Positions 13,601 through 26,400 of a DNA stretch of 64,000 bases are shown in pieces. The DNA comes from Byssochlamys sp. IMV 00236 (lineage: Eukaryota; Ascomycota; Eurotiomycetes; Eurotiales; Thermoascaceae), in NCBI GenBank assembly GCA_001931875.2, contig MSJH02000842.1, positions 1 to 64,000 on the forward strand, read 5' to 3'. The notes beneath the pieces are model-generated. The model ran no database searches, was not told where the DNA came from, and saw nothing but the letters and a program-made list of their open reading frames with translations. The translations under genes were made by a program, and so were the position numbers. Position 1 is the first letter of the stretch; each line of letters opens with the position of its first letter.

Positions 13601-14522
13601 TATACTTAGCATATACTTATAATATATTAAATATCTGCTTAAAATAAGGTATAAATATATCTTTAATAAAAGTTATTAAAATATTTAATAAATATTTATA
13701 TTAGAATAATTATAAGGCAAAGAATTCTTTTAATAAATAAAATATAAGATATTATTAAAATAAGTTATTAAATATTTAAGAATAAATAACTTATCCTAAA
13801 TACTATTAATTATAATTGTAGAAATATTACTATAGCTAATAATAATACTTATAAAAAAAATAGCCTCCTAAATATATTTAATATATATTCTGCTAAAACT
13901 TATATAAAAAGAATATATTTAATTAAGTCTTATATAAAGAGGAAATTTAAGATATATCTTAAATTTTTTATCTTTGCTTTTTATATAAGAATAGATACTA
14001 CTTTAATTACTTATTATATTCTTAAACTAGTTTAAGTATACTTTATAAAAGTTATAGTTTTATATAAGTTTACTCTATAATAAGTTAATATCTAGTCTAA
14101 ATATAATAAATACTAAATATATATTTAGTATCTATTAGGCCTTTATAGGAATTATATTAATATACCTAAATAAAAATATTATATAGCTATTAATTAAAAA
14201 TGCTATCGATTTAGCTATTAGTTATAGTTACTTAATTCTTAGCTATTTTTAAGTATTTAGGGAAAAAGTAATAGTACTTAGCTTTATATTAGCTATTATA
14301 TATATATATATTATAAATTTTAAAGAGTTTTATTATATAAATATTATTATTAATCCTTAAATAGGCTAACCTTATATTAATTATGCAATTAGCTTATGCC
14401 GAGCTTATACTTAATCTGTGCATAAGGTAGGTTAAGCTTAACCTAGCTAAAGATAAGCTCTAGAGTAGGCTGAGCTCCTAGGGTAAGCTGAGCTTAGCCC
14501 CGGCTAGGCCAAGGTATATACC
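7685..14522. mobile_element. 6.8-kb terminal-inverted-repeat DNA transposon, possibly Mutator-like
   Basis: The left end (from 7685: CGGGATATAGCTTAGCCTAG) and the reverse complement of the right end (from 14522: GGTATATACCTTGGCCTAGC) form imperfect inverted repeats of roughly 60-80 bp. Both are rich in GGGGCTAAGC and GCTCAGCC blocks. It is bounded by a 10-bp target duplication. Long inverted repeats and a 9-11-bp duplication suit a Mutator-like (MULE) element, but I could not recognise a transposase. The interior is RIPed less completely than the copia host and retains more CpA/TpG, consistent with later insertion. Quasi-coding stretches occur around 8660-9120 (+ strand). A 147-bp repeat array sits at about 10230-11060. 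Confidence 0.75.
10231..11060. repeat. 147-bp tandem repeat array inside the DNA transposon
   Basis: Units anchored on the phrase TAAYTARAAY start at 10261, 10408, 10555, 10702, 10861 and 11008. The spacing is 147, 147, 147, 159 and 147 bp. The one long unit has a 12-bp internal insertion. All spacings are multiples of three, so the array probably encoded a 49-residue protein repeat before RIP. Units share TTTAATATATACTCTA and CTTAGCTTAGTCTGCTTA blocks and differ almost only by C/T and G/A changes. Confidence 0.85.
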
Positions 14523-14532
14523 TAATTTTAAG
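14523..14532. repeat. 10-bp target-site duplication TAATTTTAAG, right copy
   Basis: It matches 7675-7684 exactly, and the copia RNase H sequence resumes immediately after it. Confidence 0.85.
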
Positions 14533-15014
14533 GAATATTTTTATTTTAATTAATAGCTTAATAAATTAATTAAATAAGAAATAAAAGTCTATTATAACTT
14601 TAATTATAGAGGCTAAATATATAGCTATATATTAAGCTATAAAGTAATTCTAATAATTAGCCCTTTTTTTAAGAGATATAAGATATAGATATTATATTAA
14701 TTTAAATAAATTTAAGCTAATAATAAGAGAAAAATAAGCTTTTATTATTAGTTCTTTAGTTAAAGTTTATAGAAATAATTAAGTATTATTATTATTAATT
14801 AGAAATACTTATATTTATAAGAAATTAAAGCATATTAATATTATATATTACTACATATATAACTTATATTAAAGAAATAAGATTAATATTAAATTTATTA
14901 AAATATAAGATATAATAGTAAATAGTTTTATTAAACTATTATTAAAGATAAACTTCTTAAGATTTTTAAATTAACTAAAATTAACTAATTTAATAAATTT
15001 AAATTAAGGAGAAG

Positions 15015-15287
15015 TATTATAAAATAGTAGTTAAGACTAATAAATTTTAATATAATAAAGATTTTACTTTAAAAAAATCTTTAAGAATAATTTTACTTTA
15101 ATAAAATTAAGTAGTTTAAAGAAATTACTTCTTAAGCTTTATATAAAATCTATTACCTTAATTAAAAATATATAAATATACTTTATATTTACTATATATA
15201 CTAATACTCTTTCTCTCTAAGTATTATTAGCCTTTTAAGCTATTAAATTAATCTAGGGAATTTTATTTAAACTTATTCTTTTTAACT
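15015..15287 (+). repeat. C1 copy c 3' LTR
   Basis: This 273-bp LTR begins TATTATAAAATAGTAG after an AAGGAGAAG purine tract and ends CTTTTTAACT. It is followed by the CTTTT target duplication and then GypA sequence. Confidence 0.85.
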
Positions 15288-16896
15288 CTTTTTAATCTTT
15301 TTAATATTTTAATACTTTATATAAAGGTTATTATAATATATTTAAAGGAGTTCTTACTTTATAGTAAGTATATTTAATATAAATATAGTACTATTTTTTT
15401 ATAATAATCTTTTATTATTTATTCTCTATATTATTTTTAAGCTATTTTTAAGAGTATATATTTTTAATTTTTTAGTTTTCTTTAAGATAAAAGTATCTTT
15501 TATTTAAAGCTATTTTAATATAAAAAATAAGCTAAGAATTATAATATTTTAAATAAACTTTTCTTTAATTATCTTAATAATTAGTATTTTTTATATTAAA
15601 TATTTTAAACTATTTATATTACCTGCTTTAATAAGTTTATACTCTAAATTACTTTTTTATATATACTTATTTTAAGCTTTATATTAAAGCTTTTTCTAGA
15701 GAGTTAAAAGTAATTTTATCTAAGATTTAAATTTAAATAGTTTAAAATTTAAAATTTACTCTTTTAAATAAAGTATTTATAGTATTAAGCTATTTTAGCT
15801 TATATTTAATTTAAAAGTTATATGCTACTAGTAGTTTTACTTACTAAGCTTATTTATTATTTAATATCTTTATAATAAAGAAATAGTATAAGTTTATATA
15901 ATTACTTTATATTTATATAAAATAGTTATTACTTTTTAAATAATAATATTAATATTTAAAAGTATTAATAATAGCTAAAAGTTCTTAATTATAAACTTTA
16001 TAATATACTTTTATTTTAATAAATTTCTAGGTATAATATATTATAAAATACTAATTCTTAAATATAGTATTATAATTTATTTTAATTTTAATTCTTAAAG
16101 CTATTTCTAAATTAATATTTAAATTTATCTTATTATTATCTTTTTAAAGAAATATAATAATAAGACTAAATCTTAAAATATTAATTACTAATTATATTAG
16201 CTTCTTTAAATTAAAATATTTTAGTATTAATAGAGTTATAAATACTAACTTTAGCTTATTAAATATTTTTATAGCCTTTATAATTTAAATAAATATTTTA
16301 ATTTTTTTTAAATACTTATTTTTAATAGATTAATTAAAAGAGTTATTTTTATAAAATAATTATAGATAAATCTTCTAAAAAATTTAATAAATCTTAAGAA
16401 GATTTAAATTTCTCTAAAAAATTTAAGCTTTAGCTAATCTTTAATAGTTTCTATTTTATTAAAATTTATCTTTACTTTATCTTTCTCTATAAAAAAGCTA
16501 AGGAATTTAATTCTTTTTTTATAAAATTTATATTTAAATAACTTTATATATAATTTATATTTTTATAGTCTTTCTAAGACTTATATTATATATTTCTTAT
16601 ATTCTTTAATAAAGTTAGAGAAAATTAAAATATTATCTAAATATATAATATAATAAATATTTAATAACCTTTATAATATTTAATTAATATAGGCTTAAAA
16701 AGTAATAAGAGTATTATATAGGCTAAATAATATAATTAAATATTTAAAATACTTATAATAAGTTTAAAAAGCTATTTTCTATTTATTTCTATAGTAGATT
16801 TTAATTTAATAATAAGTATCTTTAAGATTAAGCTTAATAAAGATCTTAGGGCTAATTAATTAATTAAGTATTCTATTTATTTTAAATAAATAATAA

Positions 16897-17205
16897 CTTA
16901 AAAAGAATAAGTTTTTAATTAAAATTCCTTAGATTAATTTAATAGCTTAAAGGGGCTAATATTATACTTAGAGAAAAAGATATATTAGCTTATACTATAG
17001 ATATAAAAAATAATAAAATATTCTTTATTTAAGTAATAGAGTTTTTATAAAAAATTTAAGAAAAAGTTTTTTTAAGCTTTATAATCTTATTATAATAAGA
17101 TTATCTTTAATAATTTTTTTAAAATAAAATTATTCTTAAGAATTTCCTTAAAATAAAATCTATAATATATTATTATTAATTAGTCTTAACTATTATTTTA
17201 TAATA
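16897..17205 (-). repeat. C1 copy f 3' LTR
   Basis: It runs ACTTAAAAAGAATAAG to ...TATTTTATAATA on the + strand. It holds a 22-bp perfect palindrome around 17082-17103 (TAATCTTATTA followed by its complement). Other C1 LTRs have a comparable AATTTTACTTTAGTAAAATT palindrome at the same place, so the stem is a conserved LTR feature. Confidence 0.8.
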
Positions 17206-20200
17206 CTCTTTTTTAGTCTAAATTTATTAAGTTAATTAATTTTAATTAGCTTAAAAATCTTAAGAAATTTATCTTTAATAATAGTTTAATAAAACTATTT
17301 ACTATTATATTCTATATTTTAATAAACTTAATATTAATCTTATTCTTCTAGTATAAATTATATATATAATAATATATAATATTAATATATTTTAATCTTT
17401 TATAAATATAGGTATTTCTAATTAATAATAATAATATTTAATTATCTTTATATATTTTAACTAGTAAACTAATAATAAAAGCTTACTTCTTTCTTATTTT
17501 TAATTTATATTTATTAGAATTAATATAATATCTATATTCTATATCTCTTAAGAGAAAGGCTAATTATTAAGATTATTTTATAGTTTAATATATAGCTATA
17601 TATTTAACTTTTATAATTAAAGTTATAATAGACTTTTATTTTTTACTTAATTAGCTTATTAAACTACTAGCTAAAATAAAGATATTTCTTAAGATTAATA
17701 TTTAATTAGTCTTATTTATTATATAATCTAAATTTAAATACTTAATAAGCTATTAATCTTAGTTTATATTAAACTTAAGATTAAAGCTTATAATTAATTA
17801 TAAATATCTTATTAAAAATTTTAATACTTTAAAATACCTTTTAAATAGATTTAATAAATATTAATTTAATCTGCTAATTATAAATATAATATTTAATCTT
17901 ATTAAAATTATTAAATAGATTAAGCTATTAATAATTTTTTAATACTCTTTTTAATTTATTCTTTTATTTTAAGAGTTAAATAGCTTTAAAGAGTTATATT
18001 TATTTAATAAAATACTAACTAGATATATTTTCTTTTTATTTATTTTATATCTTAATAAGAGTTTTTTAATATAATAAGTTTAGTTTATAGTTAGTATTTA
18101 GTCCTTTTTATTATAAATAATCTAAATATTAAGGATTTTCTTTACTTCTCTTAAGTCCTTTATTTTATATACTAATTTAAACTATTATTTAAACTAGTTA
18201 ATATTCTTTATTTACTTTACTTTAATTAAGATATTATTAATATATATTAGAAATAAAATCTCTTTCTCTAAATATTATAGAAAGTATAGATTAATATTAA
18301 TTTATATAAAATTTATTTTTTAAAATATTTTTATATAAGTTTAATTTTAATCTTTTATAGCTTATTTTAATCTATATAGAGATTAAAAGACTTTTAGTAT
18401 TATTTTTAATAGTATATTTATTCTTAATAGAAGTATTATATAAATTTTCTCTTTTAATATTAACTTTATAAAAGCATTATTAATATCTATTATATAGTAT
18501 TTTAAATCTTCTATAATAATAATAGCTAAAAAGGCCTATAATATATTATAGTATAAAATAGAGATAAAGGTATATTTAAAGTTAATACTATATTTTTAAA
18601 TAAATCCTTAAATAATAAGATATATTTTAAGCTTTTAAAGGAAGCTATTAAAATTATATTTTATAGCTAATACTTAATAGCTAATTATAATATTAGCTTT
18701 AAGTAATAATATAATTACTTTAAAAGTATTATTTACTTAAAATATATTTATTTTAGCTTTAAATATATTCTTCTATAATTTACCTTAAATAAAGTTATTA
18801 ATTATAACTTAATATAAGTTTAAGATTAAAATATGCTTTTTTATTATATATATTATTATTACTATATTTAATACTTAATCTATATACTTCTTTTAATCTA
18901 TATTAATATCTAGAGATAAGAGGTTTAATATAAATATAGCTTTATATAACTTTAGTTTTTATTTATTATTTAATAGCTTAATTTTCTCTCTCTTATATTT
19001 TATTATATAAGAGATCTCTATATAAAATATAATTTATCTACTTAGTCTTAATAGAGAATTTATCTATATAATTTTATAATTATTTAAATTATTAGAGTAA
19101 AGATTATTAAGTATTTTTTTTTATTTCTTAATCTTATTATAATTAAAATTTTTAATTTCTTTTTAATAAAAAACTTTATTTTCTTTGTAAAAAAAAAAAT
19201 AAAACTTTTTATAGCTTTTCTTCTAATTATTAATATTATTCTTTTTTTTATTTAAAGATATATATATACTTAATATAGGATTAAGTAGAGTAATATATTA
19301 AATTATTAGTTAACCCCTTAAGTTCTTTATTAATACTATATTTAGTAATATTCTTTAGAGAATATTTAAATCTAGATTTTCTTCTAATTTATTTTTAAAG
19401 AATTTAGCTTAATAGATTTTAATAGTCTTTTTTATATTTAAAGCTTAAACTTTTTATTATTTATTTATTCTCTTAATATATTTTATAAAAATATAGATTT
19501 TATCTTAATCTATTAATTTATTCCTTTATATATCTTATAATAGAGATTTTAGATTTATATATAATATTACTTAATATCTCTATACTTTTAAATAGTTAAT
19601 TAATAGCTTAACTTTAATAAATACTTTCTCTAAAAATATTTAAACCTTATTAATTATTAGTCTATTTAATACTCTATTTTTAATATATATATTAATTTAA
19701 GCTATTTTTATCTATAACTTAACTAAGAGATTTAAGTCTTTAAGTATAGCTCTTATTCCTTTTTTAATAATTTAATATATTTATTTTATAGCTTTATTTT
19801 ATATTAATATATATAAAACTATTAGTTTATAATAAATACTAAACTATTTTCTCTAGGTTTTAAAAAGCTTTTTAAATTCTAATATATTATCTAATTATAT
19901 ATTAAGAATTTAAAGACTTATTATTATCTTAATTTTTTTTCTATTTATTTAAGATAAGAGTAATATTAGATTTAGCTTTTATTAAAAATATCTATATTTA
20001 CTTTTATTAAAAATATTTATATTTTCCTTAAAAAATTATCTATAATTATTAAGAAATAAATATATTTATTCTTAGACTTTAATATTTAATTATATATATC
20101 TATATAAATAAGTTTTAAGATATTAGCCTTTTATATACTTATAATATCTCTTTTATTTTTAATATTAGCTATAGTATATATTATATACTAATAATTTATT

Positions 20201-20810
20201 ATTATTTTAATAGGCTTCTTTAATATAATTAAATTATATAGATTTTTAATCTTTTTAAATTTAAAATAATTAATTCTTTTATATTATAATTAATACTCTT
20301 TTTTTTAATTTTATTTTAAGGAAATAAGGAAGTAATTTTACTTTAAAAAAATAAAGAAGTAATTTAATTATAATTAAATTCTTTAATTTTTTTTAAAAAA
20401 ATTCTTCTTCTTAATCTATAGCTATAATATTTAAAGTATTCTTAATAAGAGATAATATAATAAATATATATTATAATTATAATATCTAGTTTAAAAAAAC
20501 TTTTTTAATAATATAAATTCTATATTTAATAGTACTTTAAATTATAACTTTATCTAATTTATTTAATATAGATATTAATCTTTTATTAAAGTATTTATAT
20601 ATATTTAATTATTAATAAAATATCTTAGTTAATAAAAGGTTTATTTTAAGATTAAGTATAAATAATATATTCTTTAAGTCTAGTATTTTCCTATTTTTAT
20701 TCTTTAAAATAGCTATTTCTATATATTTTAAATATAAGATCTCTTTATCTATATAAATATACCTCTATTAAATTTAAATTAATAATTCTCTAAAATAATA
20801 GTTTTTATTA

Positions 20811-20988
20811 ATTATATATAAACTAATACTATTATCTATATATTATTAGAATAAATTCTTATTAGTAATATTCTTTAATAAGTAAGTAATTTTATTTAAA
20901 TTATATATAAACTAATACTATTATCTATATATTATTAGGATAAATTCTTATTAGTAATATTCTTTAATAAGTAAGTAATTTTATTTAA
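20811..20988. repeat. 89-bp tandem duplication in C1 copy f gag
   Basis: The sequence starting ATTATATATAAACTAATAC at 20811 is repeated from 20900. The two 89-bp units differ at about one position (TTAGAATAAA versus TTAGGATAAA). Other C1 copies (for example around 51790-51890) have one unit. The near identity in an otherwise RIP-scrambled element suggests duplication after RIP. Confidence 0.85.
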
Positions 20989-22122
20989 AATATAATTATT
21001 AAAGATAATTAAAGACTTTAATTAAGATTAACTCTTTTTAATATTTAAGGTTTCTTCTATATTATATACTTTATATCTTTTATTTTTTAATCTTTTATTC
21101 TTTAAGAATTAAACCTTCTTATAGATTTTATTAATTATTTTTATTATTATCTTATCTTAAATAATAAGACTATTAAATATTTATTTATAAGACTTTCTTT
21201 TTTATCTTTAATTATCTCTTATATTTTTCTAAATAATAAGTAAAAATAAGTAATCTTTAATATAATAATCCTTCTTATAAATATAATATTTAATAAGTTT
21301 TTATTTATTTTTTATAAAGAATATAATAGTTAATTTTACTTAAAGCTAGCTTTTTATTTCTTTTAAAATAGCTAAGATATTATCTATCTTTAAGTTTTTA
21401 TATATATTAATTACTGTCTTAATTATAATATACTTCTTAAATAATATTAAAAATAATTATTATATTTTAGCTTTAAATTAAATTAAAGAAGATATTATAT
21501 TATTAAATATTATAATTCTTTTTTCTATTTATTATAATTAACTCTAAGTATTTAAAATTATTTATTTAAGAATTATTTAGAAATATATAAATAATTAAAT
21601 AAGTTAGCGCTTTTAATTAGAGAGAGTTTTTATATATTTTATTTATAAGGCCTCTTATAATATATATATATTATTAGAAGTAATAAATTTATCTTAATTA
21701 TCTTTAGATAAATATTTAGTAATTTAATATTAAGTAGCTATATCGGCCTTATTAAACTAGTTATTATTTAATTTTTTAATAAATTTAATAGTTCTCTAGT
21801 AATCTTTACTAATAAGCTATTTTTTTATATAAATAAATTATTTCTTATAATTCTTCTTTAAAAAGATAAAAATAAGTTTTTCTTTCTTATTTTTAATATT
21901 ATCTATTAAGAATATAATAATAATAAGTTAATATTCTAATCTTTAATAAGATTTAATCTTTATTAAATTTAATGCTTAATATAATACTAGAGTAATTTTA
22001 TTATAAGTCTTTTTATATAAAAGTAGCTTATTATTATTAGTTTAAATTTAAATATTTAAAATAGAAAAGTTTTTATTATATAGTTATTTCTTCTAAATTA
22101 TTATAAACTTAAGCTTATAATT

Positions 22123-22460
22123 ATTTAAAAAGAATAAGTTTTTAATTAGAATTTTCTAGACTAATTTAATAGCTTAAAGAGGCTAATATTATACTTAGAA
22201 AAAAAATATATTAGCTTATATTATAGATATAAAAAATAGTAAAATATTTTTTATTTAAATAATAAAGTTTTTATAAAAAGTTTAAAAGGAGATTTTTTTA
22301 AGCTTTATAATCTTATTATAGTAAGATTATCTCTAATAATTTTTTTAAAATAAAATTATTCTTAAAGATTTCTCTAAAATAAAATTATTTTTAAAGATTT
22401 CTTTAAAGTAAAATCTATAGTATATTATTATTAGCTAGTCTTAACTACTATTTTATAATA
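22123..22460 (-). repeat. C1 copy f 5' LTR with internal 29-bp duplication
   Basis: It matches the 16897-17205 LTR but carries a 29-bp direct duplication near 22345-22405 (AAAATAAAATTATTCTTAAA repeated as AAAATAAAATTATTTTTAAA). This accounts exactly for the 338 versus 309 bp length difference. LTRs of one element are identical at insertion, so this indel arose later or the ends come from different copies. Confidence 0.8.
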
Positions 22461-23236
22461 GAATATTTATTTTTTATAATAATACTATTTAAAGCTTTAT
22501 AGTTAATATAAAGCCTTAATATATTATTTACCTTAAAAATAAATAAAATAAATATCTTTATAAGATTAATTAATAGTTATATTTACTTCTTCTATTATAT
22601 ATCTTTAAGATATTTATATAAAATATTAAGTTTTTTAATAAAAAGATTATAAAATCTTTTTTATAGAGGTATTATATTATTTAAGAGTTTAATCTTATAT
22701 TTATTTATTTTAATAAGTAATATATTTATTCTCTCCTTTAAAAAGACTTTTATATATTTCTTATATTTTAATAATAGGTTTTTTAAAGTAATAAGATTAA
22801 TTTAATCTTTATAAAATATATAAACTATTTCTTCTCTTATTATTTTAAAGAAATATTAAATATTTTTAATCTTTACTTATAGCTACTATAAAATATAATA
22901 TTTTTAAATTATTAACTTCTAATTTATAATAGAATTAATAGCTTATAATTATAGTTTTTTAAAGATTATAAATAATTTAAGTATTAAAATAATATAAAAG
23001 TATATATTTATCTTTTTTATAGTTTTTTTAAAGTTAGTAATATAAATCTCTATTTTAAAAAATTTATATTTCTAAATCTTATACTTATTAATAGATTTAA
23101 AATTTATATATTATTAGAAATTTAAGAGAATTTTATATTATATAGCTATATTTAAGCTAATATAATATTAAGCTAAACTTAAATTAATAAAAATCTTATT
23201 TTTAAATATATTATTAAATAAGTAAAGTTATATTAA

Positions 23237-23491
23237 TATTAAGGTATAGGCTTAAGGAGCGGGTTAGAATAAATAGAATAAAATAGTTAATACTAGGACT
23301 AGTTATAGGATCTCTATCTAGCTAATTTAAACTAGAATAGGCTATTATAGGCAGGCTTAGTAAATAAGATATAGCTTAAAGAGCTTAAATTTAGATTGAG
23401 CTATATATTAAAAATATCTTTATAAGGTTATATAATATCTTATATAAGTATTAGCTAGTAGATCTCTATTTCCTATGCTAGTATTATAATA
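23237..23491 (-). repeat. GypB copy 1 3' LTR (255 bp)
   Basis: It begins TATTAAGGTATAGGC and ends GTATTATAATA on the + strand. Every difference from the partner LTR at 28937 is a C/T or G/A transition, with some changes unique to each LTR, so the two were RIPed independently. Confidence 0.85.
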
Positions 23492-26400
23492 GTATTTCTC
23501 TCTTTAAGGTTAAGCTCTATTAAGACTATTCTCTAGCTTTAACTTATTTAAGTAGCAGCAGTAGAAGTTTGCAATAATCTCCTAAGTATATTATAGATAG
23601 TATATAGGCTCTTTAATTAAGTTATTATAGTTTAACGATTTAATAGTATATTATAGTTAGAGGTTTTTATACCTATAGTGTTTTTATTAAGAGTCTAGGA
23701 TATTTTTAATAATTTATTCTTTAAGGCCGTTAACTTCTATAGGTAGTAGTAAAGGTTATTTTTATTTAAGTATAGGGTCTTTAATAATAGGGCGAAGCAG
23801 GCTAATATTAAATATAGAGTAAATATATATTAAGGCAGGCAGGTTAAGTTAATAAGTATATAGGTTAATAATTTTAGTAATATAGAATAAGCTAAAATTC
23901 TTTTAATTAAGTTTTTTCTGGGGGCGCTAAGTATAAATATTCTAGGTATTTAATTAAATAGACTATCTTATATAATAATAGCAGGCTAAAGTTTAATAGC
24001 GGTTAGTCTACTCTTTATAATAGGCTTAAGTAGTATAAATCTAGGTATAGATATAATTTATAATATCTTATATCTTTCTAGTAAAAGCTTTAATATCTCT
24101 AATAGTAAGCTAGTTTATAGGCTAAATAAGCTTAAATTCTATATATAGATAGAATCTATAGTTAGTAAAGAAGAGCAATATTTTAATAGTCTTAGAATAA
24201 TAGGAGTTTAATATAAACTTAGCTAGAGATAGCTAGTTAATCTAATTATCTTATAAGTAGTTAATATAGGCGCGCAGGTATTATTCTAGGATAGTATTTA
24301 TCCTCTTAATTTAATTATTAGTCTTAGAGTAATAAGCAGTAAATAGTAAATTTATAATATCTAAGTATTAGATTAGGTATTTCTAGAAAGTAATAATAAA
24401 CTGGGGGTTTTAGTCAGATATTATAGTCTTTAATAGCCCGTAAAGCTTCTATATATAGTAGATATATAATTGTATTACTCCTTTAATATTGCAGATAATC
24501 TAGTAAGGAATAAAATGCCTTATCTTTATAAGTTAGTCTATAGTAACTAATATAGTATTATAACCTTAGTAAGGTATAAGTCTAGTAATAAAATCTATTA
24601 AGATATCTTGCCAGAAGTATTTAAAGATAAAGAGCTAGTATAAGATTCTTTAGCAGCCTTTATTTAAGGGTATAATATAGTAGTAAATATAGCAATTCTG
24701 GGTCTAATAATCTATATATTAATATATATTTGGCTAGTAGTACTCTTATAAGATTAGGTTATAAAGCTTATATTTTCTAAGGTATTTAGATATATACTTA
24801 TTATAGCATTTTTATAATAGGCGGGCTCTTAGCTTATTATAATTAAGAATATATAGATAGTCTTTATAATATAAGTATCTTCCTCTTTATTAATAATTAG
24901 CTAGTATAATCTTAGGGTAATAATTAGCTTTATAATCTAAAGCTTATAGAATAAACTATATTAAGTTATTAAATAAGTAAGCTATATTTAATAGATCTTT
25001 AATATTAGGTAAGTATTTTAATTTATTAGGTATAGTAGGGGAACTTAACTAGTCTTATTTAATAGGTTAAGCTATTTTTTTAATAGGCTAAATAATCTCT
25101 TTAGTAGACTAAATTATCTCTTTAGCAGGTTAAATAATCTTAATAGATTAGTTGGGCGGCGGGGTAAATTAAATAGGTTCTCTAGGCTAAATAGATTAAT
25201 TTCTTAGAGTAAGTTAAGTAGGTGTTTCTATAGGTTTAATAGGATTTTTAACCTCTTAAGCTATTAGATTGATAAAGTAGATATATCTTACTATTTAACC
25301 CCTAGTAATAACTTCTAGTTTTAGAGATCTCTAAATTTATAGGTTAAGGTTCTTTTTCTTTAGGACTGTCTGGCTCTAATATTATAGCTATTTATCCCCC
25401 TTTTTAAGGAGATTCTTTAATCTCCTAGTTAAGGCGTTAGGCTTTATTTTTTATTTTTTAGGTTAGTATATAATTTAGAAGTTAAACTAAGATAGGAATT
25501 TAGACTAATAGGCCTATTATTAGTTTAATAGCTTAGTTAATATAAAGTATTTTAAATTATAGTAGTCTGTAATAACTTTAATCGGCGATAGTATATCTTT
25601 AAGCTTAAGGCGCTACTCTTTAAAGCAGCAGATAATTGCTAGCAGTTTTTTATTATAAATCTTATAATTATACTCTATAGCAGAGAGCTTTTTTAAGAAA
25701 AATATAATAGAATATAGAATTCCTTTATTATTATACTAAGATATAACTTTAGCTAATATATAGTTAGATAAGTTAGTTTTAATTATAACCTTATAGGTCT
25801 AGTTAAATAGCTTTAAGATTAGGGCTTAAATAAATACTTTTTTTAGAGTATTAAAACTAGATTAATAGGCGGATATTTAATTAAAGAGAACTCTCTTCTA
25901 GATTAAGCTTATAAGCGGTATAATTATCTTAGAAAAGTTATAAATAAACTAACAGTAAAAGTTATTAAATTTAATAAAGGCTTATATATTAATTATATAA
26001 GTCGGGGTCTTTTATTTAGCAATTATTTTTACCTTATCTAAGTCTATCTTAATATAGTCTTAGCCGATAATAATACTTAAGAACTTAGTCTTAGAGATAA
26101 TAAACTTACACTTTTAAATCTTTATATATAGGCCTATTTTATACAGCTTCTATAAGATAGCGTGGATATATTAAATATATTTAGAATAGGTTATATTATA
26201 TACTAAGATATTGTTAAGGTATATAATATAAAAAATATTAAGGTAATCTTATAGAGTATTATTAATAAACTATTAGAATATTGCTAATACTCTTATTAAG
26301 CTAAATAGTATTATTAATAATTTAAATAGGCTAAGTTAAGTATAGAAGGCAGTTAGGTATTCTTATCTTTTCTTAATATAAAGGTTATTAAACACAGAAA

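Larger units (their letters stand above)
7188..15287 (+). mobile_element. C1 copy c: partial copia (RT, RNase H, 3' LTR) split by a DNA transposon
   Basis: 7188-7684 matches the reverse transcriptase to RNase H junction of C1 copy a (about 306-790) and 14533-15014 continues it through RNase H. A 3' LTR follows at 15015-15287. The break at 7684/14533 is the insertion site of the 6.8-kb inverted-repeat transposon. The right end is followed by CTTTT (15288-15292), matching 2096-2100. The 2101-15287 block therefore behaves as a single insertion into GypA that was internally rearranged. Confidence 0.8.
16897..22460 (-). mobile_element. Ty1/copia retrotransposon C1, copy f: full length, RIPed
   Basis: LTRs are 16897-17205 (3') and 22123-22460 (5'). 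Reading the - strand through stops gives, from the high end, Gag (about 22100-21000), a protease/pre-integrase region, integrase (about 20170-19380), reverse transcriptase (about 18750-17950) and RNase H (about 17800-17210). The reverse transcriptase and RNase H parts align, reversed, with C1 copy a. It interrupts GypA copy 1. Host flanks TAATA (16892-16896) and GAATA (22461-22465) agree at four of five positions, consistent with a 5-bp duplication. Its LTRs are longer than the other C1 LTRs (309 and 338 versus about 274 bp), so it is a subfamily variant. Confidence 0.85.
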
